This document shows positions 52,472-60,375 of a stretch of 64,000 bases of DNA, piece by piece. The position numbers were made by a program, and so were the translations under genes. The DNA comes from Treponema sp. (lineage in GTDB: Bacteria; Spirochaetota; Spirochaetia; Treponematales; Treponemataceae): NCBI GenBank assembly GCA_017484285.1, contig JAFUTH010000003.1, positions 1-64,000 on the forward strand, read 5' to 3'. Every line of letters begins with the position of its first letter. Position 1 is the first letter of the stretch. Below the pieces are notes generated by a model, which was not told where the DNA came from, ran no database searches, and saw only the letters and a program-made list of their open reading frames with translations.

Positions 52472-53254
52472 TTAGTCTTTAAGGACATCCGGCTCGATAA
52501 TCTTTCGTGTTTTCGGATCAAGATATGTGAGGAGCTTGAGCGCAAGGATTCGCGGGTTGTCACCAGCCTGAATTGAAAGCACGCCTTCGATAATCATTTC
52601 CATGGTGGACATTTCGGCGGCGTTCTGCGCACTCAGTTTGTTTGCGAACGGAGCGACGAGCCAGTTTGCGAGCATTGAACCGTAGAGCGTCGTAATCAAA
52701 GCGACAGCCATGTTCGGACCAAGCGAGCTTTTGTCTTCCAAGTTGTTCAACATACCAATAAGACCGATAACCGTACCCAACATACCGAAACCAGGACCGT
52801 AACCTGCCCACGCGTTGATGACGCCAATCCATGACATGTGGCGGGCTTCTGCCGCGCTCATCTCGTTTTCCATGATGGTGCGGATAACGTTTCCGTCCGT
52901 GCCATCGACCACCATACGCAAGCCTTCCTTCATGAACGCGCTGTCCAAATCATCAAGACCTTCTTCCAAAGCAAGGATACCCTCGCGGCGCGCCTTTTCG
53001 GAAAGCGCAACCATGTTCTGAATCAGCGTTTTTTCGCCATAATCGTGCACTTTGAGCGCGCGCCCCATGATTTTGAACAAACCGATTGCCTGATTGAGCG
53101 GCGCGACGATGAACAACGCTGCGTACGAACCGCCGACCGTAACGAATACAGACGGAATATCGACGATACCGCCGATTGTACCACCTGACGTAACGACACC
53201 AAGAACGATGGCAACCGTACCGCCAACAAGACCAATGATTGTAGCTATATCCAT
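52472..53254 (-). CDS. motA: Flagellar stator protein MotA
   Basis: A 260-residue four-helix stator subunit. It starts MDIATIIGLVGGTVAIVLGV with AGGAG upstream. The cytoplasmic loop includes RREGILALEEGLDDLDSAFM, and the charged residues that contact FliG lie here. Helices 3 and 4 are GYGPGFGMLGTVIGLIGML and MAVALITTLYGSMLANWLVA, each with the conserved Pro/Gly residues. It lies between flbD and motB and powers the periplasmic flagella with MotB. Confidence 0.97.
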   Translation of the reverse strand: MDIATIIGLVGGTVAIVLGVVTSGGTIGGIVDIPSVFVTVGGSYAALFIVAPLNQAIGLFKIMGRALKVHDYGEKTLIQNMVALSEKARREGILALEEGLDDLDSAFMKEGLRMVVDGTDGNVIRTIMENEMSAAEARHMSWIGVINAWAGYGPGFGMLGTVIGLIGMLNNLEDKSSLGPNMAVALITTLYGSMLANWLVAPFANKLSAQNAAEMSTMEMIIEGVLSIQAGDNPRILALKLLTYLDPKTRKIIEPDVLKD

Positions 53255-53277
53255 GCTTTTTCTCCTACATCCTACGT

Positions 53278-53475
53278 TTATATTTCAAGGGCATTAATGC
53301 CAATCTGTTTTCGGTATGAAACGATGCGGTCGATGACTTCCTGAGGCGTATCGCGCACGACGATTTTTTTTCCGGAAAAGAACGTCACGGTCAAATCGGG
53401 ATTCTGCTCCATGCTTTCAATCATGTGCGGATTTATCCAGTACGTTGAGCCGTCTAATTTTGTTACAGGAATCAT
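53278..53475 (-). CDS. flbD: FlbD family flagellar protein
   Basis: A 65-residue FlbD protein. It begins MIPVTKLDGSTYWINPHMIE and contains SMEQNPDLTVTFFSGKKIVV followed by VRDTPQEVIDRIVSYRKQ. This is the small SwrD/FlbD-like family that in Bacillus (SwrD) raises motor torque, not the unrelated Caulobacter sigma-54 regulator of the same name. The start at 53475 has GGTGGGGG upstream. It is the first gene of the large flagellar operon here; in T. pallidum the equivalent gene is preceded by flgE, which is absent from this window. Confidence 0.92.
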   Translation of the reverse strand: MIPVTKLDGSTYWINPHMIESMEQNPDLTVTFFSGKKIVVRDTPQEVIDRIVSYRKQIGINALEI

Positions 53476-53566
53476 GTTACCCCCACCCTGCAAGACGAAT
53501 ACTTTATATAATCATTCATAATATAGCAAATGAAGGAATATTAAAAGTATTTTTTTTCTTTTCAAA

Positions 53567-53593
53567 TTATCGGAAAAATATAATTTTTTATTA
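53567..53593 (-). promoter_or_regulatory. Weak sigma-28-like site upstream of flbD
   Basis: On the minus strand, TCCGATAA (53567-53574) matches seven of eight -10 bases, but the -35 at 53586-53593 (TAATAAAA) is poor. It lies ~92 bases before flbD. A sigma-70-like alternative nearer the gene (TTGCTA with TATAAA 15 bases on) is equally tentative. Confidence 0.35.
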
Positions 53594-53667
53594 GATTCTC
53601 CGTTTTTAATTGCGTTTTTTTTATTGTTTGGATAGTTTTAAAGCAATAAGAATAGGGAGATGGACAA

Positions 53668-54354
53668 ATGAGCACAAAAATTCTTGTTATCGAAGATGTT
53701 CCCGAAATGTCGGAGCTGATTTCAATGTACCTCACAAAAGAAGGCATGACGGTCACAAAAGCGCTGAACGCTGAACTCGCGCTCGAAACGCTCAAAACCG
53801 ACGTTCCCGACCTTGTGATTCTCGACTTGAATCTTCCGGGCATGAGCGGGTTCGACTTCCTCAAAAAATTCCGAGAGGAATTCAACAACGCGATTCCCGT
53901 GATTATCTCTTCCGCGCGCGACGGCGACGAGGACATCATCGAGGGGCTTGGCTTGGGCGCCGACGAATTCGTCACAAAGCCCTTCTCTCCGCGCGTGCTC
54001 GTGGCAAAAGTAAAGGCAAACCTGCGCCGCGGCTCAGAGATTTCTGCCGCCGCCGAGGAATTCTACGCGTTCGGAGACTACAAGCTTCTCTTAAATTCCT
54101 GTGTGCTCAAAAAAGGCAGCGAAAAGATTCCGCTCTCAAACAAAGAATACAAAGTGCTTGAATATCTCACCAAGCACGAACGGGAACAGCTCAGCCCCGA
54201 AAAAATCTACAAAGATGTCTGGGGCACGGAATACGGCGACGTCACGGCGGTCGCTGTCTACATTCAGCGGCTTCGCAAAAAAATCGAGGCGAATCCCGCT
54301 GACCCGCATTTTATAAAAACCGTTTTCGGCATGGGGTATCTCTTTGAAAATTAA
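53668..54354 (+). CDS. OmpR/PhoB-family response regulator
   Basis: A 228-residue two-domain regulator. The receiver has acidic residues near the N-terminus (VIEDVPEM) and phospho-accepting Asp53 in LVILDLNLPGMSG. The winged-helix DNA-binding domain (~130-228) has VWGTEYGDVTAVAVYIQRL and FIKTVFGMGYLFEN, the OmpR/PhoB wing. It is divergent from the flagellar operon. The downstream kinase gene begins at a TTG 11 bases before its stop, so the two are coupled. The regulon is unknown. Confidence 0.93.
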   Translation: MSTKILVIEDVPEMSELISMYLTKEGMTVTKALNAELALETLKTDVPDLVILDLNLPGMSGFDFLKKFREEFNNAIPVIISSARDGDEDIIEGLGLGADEFVTKPFSPRVLVAKVKANLRRGSEISAAAEEFYAFGDYKLLLNSCVLKKGSEKIPLSNKEYKVLEYLTKHEREQLSPEKIYKDVWGTEYGDVTAVAVYIQRLRKKIEANPADPHFIKTVFGMGYLFEN

Positions 54355-55723
54355 GACTCAGCTCCGCATATTTTTGCTTGGCGTCATTCTCGTGCCGATT
54401 CTGGCGGCGCTCTCGCTCCCCGTCTATCACTACCTCACGCGCCCCGAACGCATGCTCTTCGCCGGGTACAAGCAGGTCAAAAAGATGGGCGAACTGCCGC
54501 TCTCAAAGCGCGACGTCAATGTGTTCAAGCAGCTGCTCCACTCGCTTCCGCCGAACGTCGAATTCATCATCCTCTCCGACTGCGGCGAAACTGACGAAAT
54601 TCTCGCGAACACGATGGGTGAATTCAACGACTGCGGCTTCATCGAAGAACGCGCGCTCTTCCAATACATGAACGACACGAGCGACACCTACTTTTATCAG
54701 CTCACTTCGCCCTCACTCGAGAGCGACGCTGACATTCTGTTCATCAGTCGCATAAACCGGGAAGACACCCGAATCAAAAAAGGCGGCTTTATCGAAAAAT
54801 CGATGCGATTTGCGCTCATCTGCGTCGGGCTTTTCGAAATTTTCTGTATCCTGCTGGTCGTCAGCCTTTCGCACACGATTACGCGCTCAATCACCGTGCT
54901 CAACAAAAACACCGAGCGGATTGCAGGCGGAGAGCTTGACGTCACGCTCGACTACGAAAAGAACACCAAAAACGACAACGAAATCACCTCGCTCACCGAA
55001 AACCTAGACAAGATGCGGCTCGCGCTCAAAGACGATGAGGAGCGGCGCACCAAATTCATCATGGGAATCAGCCACGATTTGCGCACGCCGGTCGCCGTCA
55101 TCAAGGGCTACACCGAGGCAATGAGCGAAGGATTCTGCGACACGCCCGAAGAGACAAAAAAGTCGCTCGAAATCATCAGCACAAAGACCGAGCAGCTTGA
55201 GACGATGATTAACACGCTCATCAATTTCGTAAAGCTCAACCAGACCGAATGGGCACAGCAGCTCAAAAAGCAAAAAATCGCGCCCGTCTTCAGGGAATTT
55301 GCCAACGGAGCCGTCACCACGGGCGGCATCTTCAAGCGGAACGTCACCGCGGAAGTCACCATCGACGAGAACATCGAAGTTCCGTTTGACAAAGAACTCG
55401 TCCAGCGCACGCTCGAGAACCTTTTCTCAAACGCGCTCCGCTACACGAACGAAAACGACTCAATCGACATACGCGTTTGGCAAGATGGCAGCGTCATCAA
55501 ATTCACCATCAAGGACTCGGGCATCGGCATCAAAAAAGAAGATTTGGAAAAGATTTTCGACATGTTCTACCGCGCAAGCTCCTCACGCCGCGAAGAAGGC
55601 ATGGGCATCGGCTTGGCAACCGTCATGACGATTGTAAAAGCGCACGGCTGGAACATCAGCGTACAGTCCGAATTCGGCGAAGGCTCGGAATTTATGATTG
55701 CAATTCCACTAAAAAGCGATTGA
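54344..55723 (+). CDS. Membrane sensor histidine kinase
   Basis: A 459-residue kinase. Two transmembrane helices (~7-28 and ~150-172, RFALICVGLFEIFCILLVV) bound a periplasmic sensor of ~120 residues with no recognised domain. A HAMP domain follows (ITRSITVLNKNTERIAGGEL). The HisKA has FIMGISHDLRTPVAVIKG with the phospho-accepting His, and the catalytic domain has NLFSNALRYTNEND and KDSGIGIKKEDLEKIFDMFY. The TTG start has GGGG seven bases upstream and overlaps the regulator gene. The final 32 bases overlap the hemW 3' end on the opposite strand. Confidence 0.93.
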   Translation: MKIKTQLRIFLLGVILVPILAALSLPVYHYLTRPERMLFAGYKQVKKMGELPLSKRDVNVFKQLLHSLPPNVEFIILSDCGETDEILANTMGEFNDCGFIEERALFQYMNDTSDTYFYQLTSPSLESDADILFISRINREDTRIKKGGFIEKSMRFALICVGLFEIFCILLVVSLSHTITRSITVLNKNTERIAGGELDVTLDYEKNTKNDNEITSLTENLDKMRLALKDDEERRTKFIMGISHDLRTPVAVIKGYTEAMSEGFCDTPEETKKSLEIISTKTEQLETMINTLINFVKLNQTEWAQQLKKQKIAPVFREFANGAVTTGGIFKRNVTAEVTIDENIEVPFDKELVQRTLENLFSNALRYTNENDSIDIRVWQDGSVIKFTIKDSGIGIKKEDLEKIFDMFYRASSSRREEGMGIGLATVMTIVKAHGWNISVQSEFGEGSEFMIAIPLKSD

Positions 55724-56918
55724 GAAGCAAAATGCCCCGGCGGTTGAGCGAATAGATTGTGTCACCGTCGGGCGTTTTTTTTATGGTCGCGAGGCGGTTT
55801 TTCTGCCACTGGAAGAACACGCCGTCGTTTTTGTCCGCGCCGAGCCGAAAAGCGAGCGGGCGAGCGAAACGGCGTTCAAATTCGCGCGCGCTCACTCCCT
55901 GACACCGGCGGAATCCGAGCATCAAAAACTCAAATTCGAGCGTCGCTTCGTCAAGGAACTCGACAGAGCGCTTTACATGCGCCAGCGCGCCACTCGCATC
56001 AGAATGGGCGGCATTTGCCACGCCCGCGCAATAGGCAGGAATCGAGAGCGTGTTTGTCCAGCGCTCGGCGGATTTTTTCTCAAAGTCGTACACAGTGCCC
56101 GTCGCTCCAGCTCCCACGCCAATGTAGTCTTCCTGCTTCCAATACGTCGTGTTGTGCCGGCTCTCAGCGCCCGGTTTTGCGAAATTGGACACCTCATACT
56201 GCAAAAATCCGTTTTGCTCGAGGAGATTCCGCCCGATGAGCCACATGCGGTCCGCCTTTTCGTACGAAAAAGCGATGCTTCCGTCCTCAATGCGCTTCCA
56301 GAGCGGCGTGTTTTCTTCGACCGTGAGCGTATAGAGCGACACATGGTCGATGCCCGGGTATGTCTTTAAGATGTCGAACTGATTTTTAAATGACGCGTAC
56401 GTGTGATTTGGAAGCCCCGTGATAAAATCAACGGAAAGCCGCCCGTGCCAGTGCACAGAAAGCGTCTCAAGCGCGTTTTGTATCATCGCGACCGTTGCGC
56501 CCCGGTTCACCGCGCGCAAAGCCCTGTCATCAATCGCCTGAATTCCCATAGAAAGCCGGTTCACGCCCGATTTTTCGCACGCGTGAAGCAATTCCGCGCA
56601 CACATCGTCGGGATTCATCTCAACCGTAATTTCAGTGTGTTCGCTCGTGTGAGCGGTGCTTTTTACGCCGGAGATGAGACGAATGAGCTGTGCCGGAGAA
56701 AGCAGGCTCGGCGTTCCCCCGCCGACATAGATGGTGCGCCACTCAGAGATGCCATAGCGACGCGCATATACGTGCGCTTCCGTTATGAGCGCGTTGATGT
56801 ACGAATCGCTCAAATCGTTCGCTTTTCCGCGCCGATCGCGCTCTCCGATGCTGAAAAAATCGCAGTAATCGCACTTTTTTTTGCAAAACGGAATGTGGAT
56901 ATAGAGAGAAGCGGTCAC
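55692..56918 (-). CDS. hemW: HemW-like radical SAM protein
   Basis: A 408-residue radical SAM protein of the HemW group, a heme chaperone in other bacteria, formerly called an anaerobic coproporphyrinogen oxidase. The 4Fe-4S ligands are Cys12, Cys16 and Cys19 in PFCKKKCDYCDFF. VGGGTPSLLSPAQLIRLISG is the SAM-binding region. SRHNTTYWKQEDYIGVGAGA is the HNxxYW signature marking HemW rather than HemN. The start is a GTG at 56918 without an obvious ribosome-binding site. It is convergent with the kinase gene and 12 bases downstream of lepB. Confidence 0.9.
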   Translation of the reverse strand: MTASLYIHIPFCKKKCDYCDFFSIGERDRRGKANDLSDSYINALITEAHVYARRYGISEWRTIYVGGGTPSLLSPAQLIRLISGVKSTAHTSEHTEITVEMNPDDVCAELLHACEKSGVNRLSMGIQAIDDRALRAVNRGATVAMIQNALETLSVHWHGRLSVDFITGLPNHTYASFKNQFDILKTYPGIDHVSLYTLTVEENTPLWKRIEDGSIAFSYEKADRMWLIGRNLLEQNGFLQYEVSNFAKPGAESRHNTTYWKQEDYIGVGAGATGTVYDFEKKSAERWTNTLSIPAYCAGVANAAHSDASGALAHVKRSVEFLDEATLEFEFLMLGFRRCQGVSAREFERRFARPLAFRLGADKNDGVFFQWQKNRLATIKKTPDGDTIYSLNRRGILLLNRFLVELQS

Positions 56919-56930
56919 CAGTCTGCCCGA

Positions 56931-57629
56931 CTACAAGATTTTGAATTTTCCGAACGGAAAGTAGAGCACGAGAGCCTTTCCGATAATCTGCTTTTGCTTG
57001 ACCGGTCCCCAGACGCGCGAATCAGCGGCAGAAAGACGGTCGTCACCGAGCACAAAATACTCGTCATCGCCGAGCGTAATCTGGCTGATTGAGGCTTTTG
57101 CGCCAAAATCAGCGTCCCAGTTTGCCGGCGGAACGAGGATTTTCGCGTTGTATTTTGCGTGCGTCACCTCAAATTCGGTCAGAAAATGGCTTTCGCGCGC
57201 GGGCTTTACGAAAACGACGTAGCGGTCAATGTAAATCGTGTCGCCCGGAAGACCGACGACACGGCGGAGTACGGGGCGCGTTCCCGCGACAGGCTGCTCT
57301 TCAAAGGGCGTCCATTTTCGCGCGCTGACAAAAAGCGCGATGCTGCGCAAAAAACGCTTGACGACAGAGACACGGTCATGCTCGTAGGTATGAAGCAAAA
57401 TCACGTCACCGCGGTCAGGATTTCTGAGCAAGGGGCTGACAAATTCATAGCTTCCCGCGGGAATATCAGGCGACATAGAATCGGATTTATTCTGAATCGG
57501 AAAAATGACGAACATGAGGAACAGGGAAACAACAAGAAAAAAGACAATGACAAGTCCTGTGATTGAAAGGATTCGGTTGAACAATTCCCGGCGCAGTTTA
57601 TATGAAATCGCGTAAATACTCTTATCCAT
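56931..57629 (-). CDS. lepB: Signal peptidase I
   Basis: A 232-residue membrane protease that removes signal peptides. One N-terminal transmembrane helix (ILSITGLVIVFFLVVSLFLM) is followed by the catalytic Ser51 in NKSDSMSPD and Lys91 in RVSVVKRFLR. VVGLPGDTIYIDRYVVFVK and YFVLGDDRLSAADSRVWGPV are the later signature boxes. An insertion between the Lys and the GLPGD box (SARKWTPFEEQPVAG) is modest. The ATG at 57629 is preferred to a GTG at 57635. It precedes hemW by 12 bases. The many signal peptides in this window are likely substrates. Confidence 0.94.
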   Translation of the reverse strand: MDKSIYAISYKLRRELFNRILSITGLVIVFFLVVSLFLMFVIFPIQNKSDSMSPDIPAGSYEFVSPLLRNPDRGDVILLHTYEHDRVSVVKRFLRSIALFVSARKWTPFEEQPVAGTRPVLRRVVGLPGDTIYIDRYVVFVKPARESHFLTEFEVTHAKYNAKILVPPANWDADFGAKASISQITLGDDEYFVLGDDRLSAADSRVWGPVKQKQIIGKALVLYFPFGKFKIL

Positions 57630-57698
57630 GCGCACTAGAATAGCAAAGACAGCGTGAAAAGTCTATAAAATCCGCTTTCAGATTATTTTTTGAAACAG

Positions 57699-57727
57699 TT
57701 GCACGTTGGGATTGTTCTGTTTATAAT
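57699..57727 (+). promoter_or_regulatory. Promoter of smpB
   Basis: TTGCAC at 57699-57704 and a perfect TATAAT at 57722-57727 with a 17-base spacer, only nine bases before the smpB ATG. The transcript would be nearly leaderless. Confidence 0.8.
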
Positions 57728-57736
57728 TAGAAGACT

Positions 57737-58198
57737 ATGTCCGAGAATGTAAAAATTATCGCCCAGAACAAAAAGGCCCGTTTTAATTACTTTGTCGAAG
57801 AATCATACGAATGCGGCATCGAGTTGCAAGGCACCGAAGTCAAATCCGTCAAAGCAGGAAATGTCTCGTTCGCCGATTCTTTTGCCGAAATTATAAACGG
57901 TGAAGTCTGGATGCGTAATTTCCATATTTCAGAATATGCCTATTCGTCTGTGTTCAATCACAATCCGGACAGGCAAAAACGTCTGCTGCTGCACAAAGAG
58001 GAAATCAAGCGAATCACGCGGAAAGTCGACGAAAAAGGCTACACGCTCGTGCCGCTCGATTTTTATCTCAAGCACGGGCGCGTCAAAGTCACGCTCGGTG
58101 TTTGCAAGGGCAAAAAGCTCTACGACAAGCGCGAGACGATAAAACAGCGCGACCTTGACAGGGATATGGCACGGGATTTCAGAAAAGACTTGTCGTAA
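57737..58198 (+). CDS. smpB: SsrA-binding protein SmpB
   Basis: A 153-residue tmRNA-binding protein for trans-translation of stalled ribosomes. It starts MSENVKIIAQNKKARFNYFV, then ESYECGIELQGTEVKSVKAG and KLLLHKEEIKRITRKVDEKG-type segments (RLLLHKEEIKRITRK). The basic C-terminal tail (KRETIKQRDLDRDMARDFRK) is the part that enters the mRNA channel. The strong promoter ends so close to the start that little or no 5' leader exists. The tmRNA gene is not in this window. Confidence 0.96.
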   Translation: MSENVKIIAQNKKARFNYFVEESYECGIELQGTEVKSVKAGNVSFADSFAEIINGEVWMRNFHISEYAYSSVFNHNPDRQKRLLLHKEEIKRITRKVDEKGYTLVPLDFYLKHGRVKVTLGVCKGKKLYDKRETIKQRDLDRDMARDFRKDLS

Positions 58199-58253
58199 AT
58201 CCCCGGCGGGATTGTACACGACTCGCTTCTGATGCCAATCGGAGAACAGAGAT

Positions 58254-59141
58254 TTGAAGAATCGTACCGTAACAGCGTGGCTCACACGCCTCACAATTTT
58301 GATTCTCTCCCCGCTTTCAGCAGTCCATGCCGAAGATATACTCGTTGATTATTACGGTGTCGTCTCCGCATCAAGCGACACGAATATGCTCAAGATGGCC
58401 CAGGACGTGTTCTACACGCAGCTTAAGGCAATCGACGGCGTTACCGTTGACGACAAACGCCCCGATTTAACCCGCGCCTCAACAGACATTCCGCAATTCG
58501 TCACCACAAACGCAAAAGTCTACTTCTACGCAGAAATCACCGACCAAAAAACGAATTCCGGTCAGACCGTCTGGAACTGCCGCTTCAACGCGGTCACCGC
58601 CGCAGACGGCATCACGCACACGGCGACCGAAAACTACGAGTCATACTACAAAATCCTCGTGGGAGCAAAAAACGCCATCGAAAAAGTGCTCACCGAGCTC
58701 AAAGCGCCAGCCCCCGAATTCATATCCGCGAACAAGGCAAACATCGCCTCGGATTTCAATACGGGCGTCGACATCGAGTCGCTTGCCGGAACATGGAGCG
58801 GAGAGCCGTACGCCGACAAAATCATCATTCTGCGCGGCGGGCGCGGTTTCGTCATCTTCAAGAACGGCGCCACGATGAACATAAAGATTTCTGTCAAAAA
58901 AGCAACGGTTGACGGAATCAGCACGAATCTCGAAATCGCTCAGGTCGGAAAGTCAAACGCATCGTTTTTTCCGGAGCTTCCACGCGAGCAAGCGCTTGCC
59001 TGCGCCGCGACTGCCTCGCCCATCACCTGGAATTTTTCGCTTACCTCGGCAGACACGCTTGAGGGCATAAAAAATACCGTCATCGCAACAGATGACGGCA
59101 CAGAACAAGGCAGCGTACACTCAAACTGGACTAGGAAATAG
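58254..59141 (+). CDS. Exported protein of unknown function
   Basis: A 295-residue protein; family not recognised. The start is a TTG with GGAG ten bases upstream. A signal peptide (LTRLTILILSPLSAVHA) ends near residue 26. The first mature domain (~28-150) alternates strands and helices: DILVDYYGVVSASSDTNMLK and KVYFYAEITDQKTNSGQTVW, perhaps a periplasmic alpha/beta fold like TolB-N domains. The second domain (~175-290) has SLAGTWSGEPYADKIIILRG and IKISVKKATVDGISTNLEIA, a beta-rich lipocalin-like arrangement. Neither is assigned. It lies between smpB and convergent tsaC, whose end it overlaps by 11 bases. Confidence 0.75.
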   Translation: MKNRTVTAWLTRLTILILSPLSAVHAEDILVDYYGVVSASSDTNMLKMAQDVFYTQLKAIDGVTVDDKRPDLTRASTDIPQFVTTNAKVYFYAEITDQKTNSGQTVWNCRFNAVTAADGITHTATENYESYYKILVGAKNAIEKVLTELKAPAPEFISANKANIASDFNTGVDIESLAGTWSGEPYADKIIILRGGRGFVIFKNGATMNIKISVKKATVDGISTNLEIAQVGKSNASFFPELPREQALACAATASPITWNFSLTSADTLEGIKNTVIATDDGTEQGSVHSNWTRK

Positions 59142-59715
59142 AAACGCTCCCTTGCCGTAGTACTTTCACTTCGCCTGTTTCATCGATGGCAACGATTGTC
59201 GACGGAATGCCGCCACTTTTATCGCCGTCATCGACAATCAGCTCGACTTCTTTTCCGAATTCGTTTTTTATCTGCTGAATGTTATCAAGAACGGCTTCCC
59301 CGCTTCGGTTTACGCTCGTTGAATAAATCGGCGCGCCACAGAGCGCAATCACGTTTCTAAGCCATTCGTCGCCCGGGCAACGGAACGCTGTCGTCTCGAA
59401 ATTCCCGTCCTCGGCGAACGTGTGCACGATAATCGTGAGCGGTCCCGGCCAGTGCGCAAGCAGATAGTCAGGGATGACATCGCGCGTATATTTCTTTACA
59501 TCTTCGGGCTTTGCGAGAAGCTGAATGAAGTGTTTTCCCTCATCACGGTGCTTTATCGTACAGATTTTTTCATAGGTATGGAACGAATAGTGCCGACCAT
59601 CGACAATTCCCGAAAACCCATACACAGTGTCGGTCGGAAGCACAACGACTTTTCCCCGGCGCAGGTAGTCAGCGGCGATTTGGACGGACTCTTCATCACA
59701 CTTGCGGCAAATCAT
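59131..59715 (-). CDS. tsaC: L-threonylcarbamoyladenylate synthase (Sua5/YrdC)
   Basis: A 194-residue YrdC-domain enzyme making threonylcarbamoyl-AMP for t6A37 in tRNA. The N-terminal VVLPTDTVYGFSGIVDG contains the conserved TDTVYG loop. KHRDEGKHFIQLLAKPED and AHWPGPLTIIVH follow, then STSVNRSGEAVLDNIQQI near residue 135. It lacks the extra C-terminal Sua5 domain, so the short TsaC form is called. Its start overlaps the FtsB-like gene by 20 bases and its 3' end overlaps the 58254 gene by 11 bases. Confidence 0.92.
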   Translation of the reverse strand: MICRKCDEESVQIAADYLRRGKVVVLPTDTVYGFSGIVDGRHYSFHTYEKICTIKHRDEGKHFIQLLAKPEDVKKYTRDVIPDYLLAHWPGPLTIIVHTFAEDGNFETTAFRCPGDEWLRNVIALCGAPIYSTSVNRSGEAVLDNIQQIKNEFGKEVELIVDDGDKSGGIPSTIVAIDETGEVKVLRQGSVSIS

Positions 59716-60193
59716 AGACAGGAATCCCCTTTATTTTGACCTTGTTTTTCTTGACTGCGGCATCTTTCGGACGAAAATCCCGCACCATGAGATAGAGATA
59801 GGTCACGAAAAACATCAGCAGTCCCGACACTTTACAAAACCATTCCGGAAGCGAATACGGCTCGATTGACTTTATCGGCGTTCCCGTTTCGAAGTGATAT
59901 TCATCAATTGCTATGAGTCCGTTGATTTTTACCAGTTTTTCCCCATCACGGACATACCCCATCTTGCGCGCAAAACCCGCGATGACATCGGGGTCCTTGT
60001 CGAGTGCTTTGTATTCAAGCGTGAGACTGTCATTAATTTTCTGTATCTCGTCGGCACGGGCGCTTAAGATTCTCTTCTGCTCGCGGAGCTGGCCATCCGC
60101 CCAAATGCCATCCCGCCCACAGGTAAAGGAGACGAGGACATAAATCGCGGTACCAGCTAAAGCTGCAACGAGAAGCCGGAACATTTTTATCAT
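59696..60193 (-). CDS. FtsB/DivIC-like membrane protein with second transmembrane helix
   Basis: A 165-residue protein. A first transmembrane helix (LLVAALAGTAIYVLVSFTCG) at ~6-26 is followed by a coiled coil (LREQKRILSARADEIQKIND) and the FtsB-type segment DPDVIAGFARKMGYVRDGEK at ~68-88. This resembles the septum initiator DivIC/FtsB. Unlike FtsB, it has a second transmembrane helix (WFCKVSGLLMFFVTYLYLMV) at ~120-140 and a basic C-terminal tail. It may be a divisome component. It is coupled to tsaC by a 20-base overlap. The start could be 60193 or 60184. Confidence 0.7.
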   Translation of the reverse strand: MIKMFRLLVAALAGTAIYVLVSFTCGRDGIWADGQLREQKRILSARADEIQKINDSLTLEYKALDKDPDVIAGFARKMGYVRDGEKLVKINGLIAIDEYHFETGTPIKSIEPYSLPEWFCKVSGLLMFFVTYLYLMVRDFRPKDAAVKKNKVKIKGIPVYDLPQV

Positions 60194-60261
60194 AGCCCTT
60201 TGAATATCGGTGGATAGGCTGAATTTCTAAAATCATTTTTCAGAAAGTTTTTATAAAAAAA

Positions 60262-60292
60262 TTGGACTTTTCAATCATAGTTATGCTAAAAT
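60262..60292 (+). promoter_or_regulatory. Candidate promoter of the 934-residue acidic protein
   Basis: TTGGAC at 60262-60267 and TAAAAT at 60287-60292 with a 19-base spacer and a TGC extended -10. It lies ~84 bases before the ATG, in a 182-base AT-rich intergenic region that holds nothing else I recognise. Confidence 0.4.
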
Positions 60293-60375
60293 GAATAGAT
60301 AAAATGTAAATTTCAACGGAAATTCTGCCGAGTATAAAACAAAGATTTTTACATTCTTCTACAAAGGGGACGAAT

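Noticed and set aside
57630..57736. tmRNA next to smpB
   Set aside because: The gap is too short and lacks the tRNA-Ala-like ends of tmRNA.
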